Assembly: GCA_947457975.1 (NCBI GenBank)
Contig: CANGYC010000147.1
Location: 1-6,205 of the forward strand
Length of the DNA: 6,205 bases
Direction: 5' to 3'
Source of the DNA: Comamonadaceae bacterium
GTDB lineage: Bacteria; Pseudomonadota; Gammaproteobacteria; Burkholderiales; Burkholderiaceae_C
Made by a program: the position numbers and the translations under genes. This document shows positions 5,562-6,205 of the stretch, piece by piece. A model generated the notes under the pieces. It saw nothing but the letters and a program-made list of their open reading frames with translations. It had not been told where the DNA came from and searched no databases. Each line of letters starts with the position of its first letter. Within the stretch, counting starts at the first letter, position 1.

Positions 5562-5562
5562 T
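5541..5562. promoter_or_regulatory. Perfect 22-bp palindrome, likely LysR operator
   Basis: ATTGTTCAATT (5541-5551) is followed directly by its exact reverse complement (5552-5562). It lies between the divergent lysR and mmsA genes, 13 nt from the lysR start codon. It contains T-N11-A spacings (T5545/A5557 and T5546/A5558) of the kind found in LysR-binding sites, with half-site TTCAA. Its strong AT content stands out in a GC-rich region. Direct evidence of binding is lacking. Confidence 0.75.
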
Positions 5563-5580
5563 GAAGTCAGCAATCAGGCG

Positions 5581-5609
5581 TTCCCAAAACCCGTCGGGCC
5601 ACCTAGAGT
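5581..5609 (+). promoter_or_regulatory. Weak candidate mmsA promoter
   Basis: TTCCCA (5581-5586) and TAGAGT (5604-5609) each match four of six consensus bases and are 17 nt apart. Transcription would start near 5616, placing the palindrome centre about 64 nt upstream, where LysR activators commonly bind. A poor promoter fits an activator-dependent gene, but the match is weak enough to be chance. Confidence 0.25.
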
Positions 5610-5629
5610 CAAGCCCATTCAAAAAAACC

Positions 5630-5634
5630 AGGAG
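5630..5634 (+). promoter_or_regulatory. mmsA ribosome binding site
   Basis: AGGAG lies 7 nt before the ATG at 5642 and follows an A-rich stretch (5621-5627). It fixes the start of the dehydrogenase gene. Confidence 0.85.
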
Positions 5635-5641
5635 CGCCCCC

Positions 5642-6205
5642 ATGAGCCAGCCATCCACCCCTTCCAACCTGATCGGCCACTTCATCCAGGGCCGCGTTGC
5701 GCCCGGCAGCAGCGCGCGCCGCCAGGATGTGTTCAACCCGGCCACGGGCGCCGTCAGCGGCCAAGTGGCACTGGCCTCCAGCGCCGATGTGGATGCGGCC
5801 GTGGCTGCGGCCAAAGCCGCGTTCCCGGCCTGGGCCGACACCTCGCCGCTGCGCCGCTCGCGGGTGATGTTCAAGTTCCTGGAACTGCTGAACGCACACA
5901 AGGACGAGCTGGCCCGGCTGATCACGGCCGAGCACGGCAAGGTGTTCACCGACGCGCAGGGCGAGGTCACGCGCGGCATTGAGATTGTGGAATTTGCCTG
6001 CGGCATCACCCAGTTGCTCAAGGGCGACTTCACCGACCAGGTGTCCACCGGCATCGACAACTGGACCCTGCGCCAGCCCCTGGGCGTGGTGGCGGGCATC
6101 ACGCCCTTCAACTTCCCGGTGATGGTGCCCATGTGGATGTGCCCGGTGGCCCTTGCGGCGGGCAACACCTTTGTGCTCAAGCCCAGCCCCATCGACCCCA
6201 GCCCC
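5642..6205 (+). CDS. mmsA: CoA-acylating methylmalonate-semialdehyde dehydrogenase, 5' part
   Basis: The window holds the first 188 codons, and the frame is open to the right edge. MmsA oxidises methylmalonate semialdehyde to propionyl-CoA with NAD+ and CoA, in valine breakdown; related IolA enzymes act on malonate semialdehyde in inositol breakdown. The family is about 500 residues, so some 60 percent is missing, including the catalytic cysteine. Visible aldehyde-dehydrogenase features are IGHFIQG near the start, [14 protein letters not shown] (30-43), [20 protein letters not shown] (94-113), [14 protein letters not shown] (116-129), and [20 protein letters not shown] (148-167) with the active-site Asn157, followed by [11 protein letters not shown] with Lys180. 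The [11 protein letters not shown] and LLKGD wording is characteristic of MmsA rather than other aldehyde dehydrogenases. The start is supported by AGGAG at 5630. The divergent LysR gene probably controls it. IolA or a malonate-semialdehyde enzyme is the main alternative. Confidence 0.92.
   Translation, partial: MSQPSTPSNLIGHFIQGRVAPGSSARRQDVFNPATGAVSGQVALASSADVDAAVAAAKAAFPAWADTSPLRRSRVMFKFLELLNAHKDELARLITAEHGKVFTDAQGEVTRGIEIVEFACGITQLLKGDFTDQVSTGIDNWTLRQPLGVVAGITPFNFPVMVPMWMCPVALAAGNTFVLKPSPIDPSP

Noticed and set aside
5554..5982. + strand open frame of 142 codons starting in the palindrome
   Set aside because: It starts at a TTG with no ribosome binding site and overlaps mmsA in another frame; the MmsA frame has AGGAG and clear family motifs.
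5335..6192. Minus-strand open frame of 285 codons across the lysR-mmsA gap
   Set aside because: It runs antisense to mmsA, through the palindrome and out of frame into lysR; the coding strands there are fixed by MmsA and LysR motifs.

Overview
The window is GC-rich (by eye about two thirds GC) and reads like a chromosomal segment of a betaproteobacterium, most likely a Burkholderiales/Comamonadaceae relative. That placement is an inference from codon use, from the MnmA, NudJ and MmsA sequence flavour and from the gene order. No mobile element, integrase, tRNA, rRNA or CRISPR array was seen, and no stretch over 300 bases lacks a gene.

Left part (1-2574, + strand). The tail of an intrinsic terminator at the left edge is followed by a good sigma70-type promoter and two adjacent genes of unknown function. 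The first encodes a 541-residue exported protein with two Arg/Glu-rich helical repeat segments around a cysteine-bracketed, probably beta-rich domain. The second encodes a 275-residue protein with a membrane segment near each end. They are 32 nt apart and probably form an operon acting at the cell envelope. This pair is the least explained part of the window.

Middle (2575-4512, - strand). Converging on that pair is a minus-strand run, in transcription order: a NudJ-like Nudix hydrolase, the tRNA 2-thiouridylase gene mnmA, and a 52-codon gene for a DUF1289-like four-cysteine protein that begins 2 nt after the mnmA stop. The nudJ-mnmA neighbourhood is also found in E. coli. Overlapping inverted repeats fill the gap where the two convergent units meet.

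Right part (4538-6205). A LysR-type regulator (-) is divergent from the 5' part of a CoA-acylating methylmalonate-semialdehyde dehydrogenase gene (mmsA, +), which runs off the right edge. Their 114-nt intergenic region is locally AT-rich and holds a perfect 22-bp palindrome, a strong operator candidate. The arrangement suggests that the LysR protein controls mmsA and itself.

A pattern across the minus-strand genes: lysR, the Nudix gene and mnmA each lack a convincing Shine-Dalgarno sequence and instead carry a NATAAT hexamer 6-7 nt before the ATG, the spacing expected for leaderless mRNAs. The + strand genes at 1747 and 5642 have normal ribosome binding sites.
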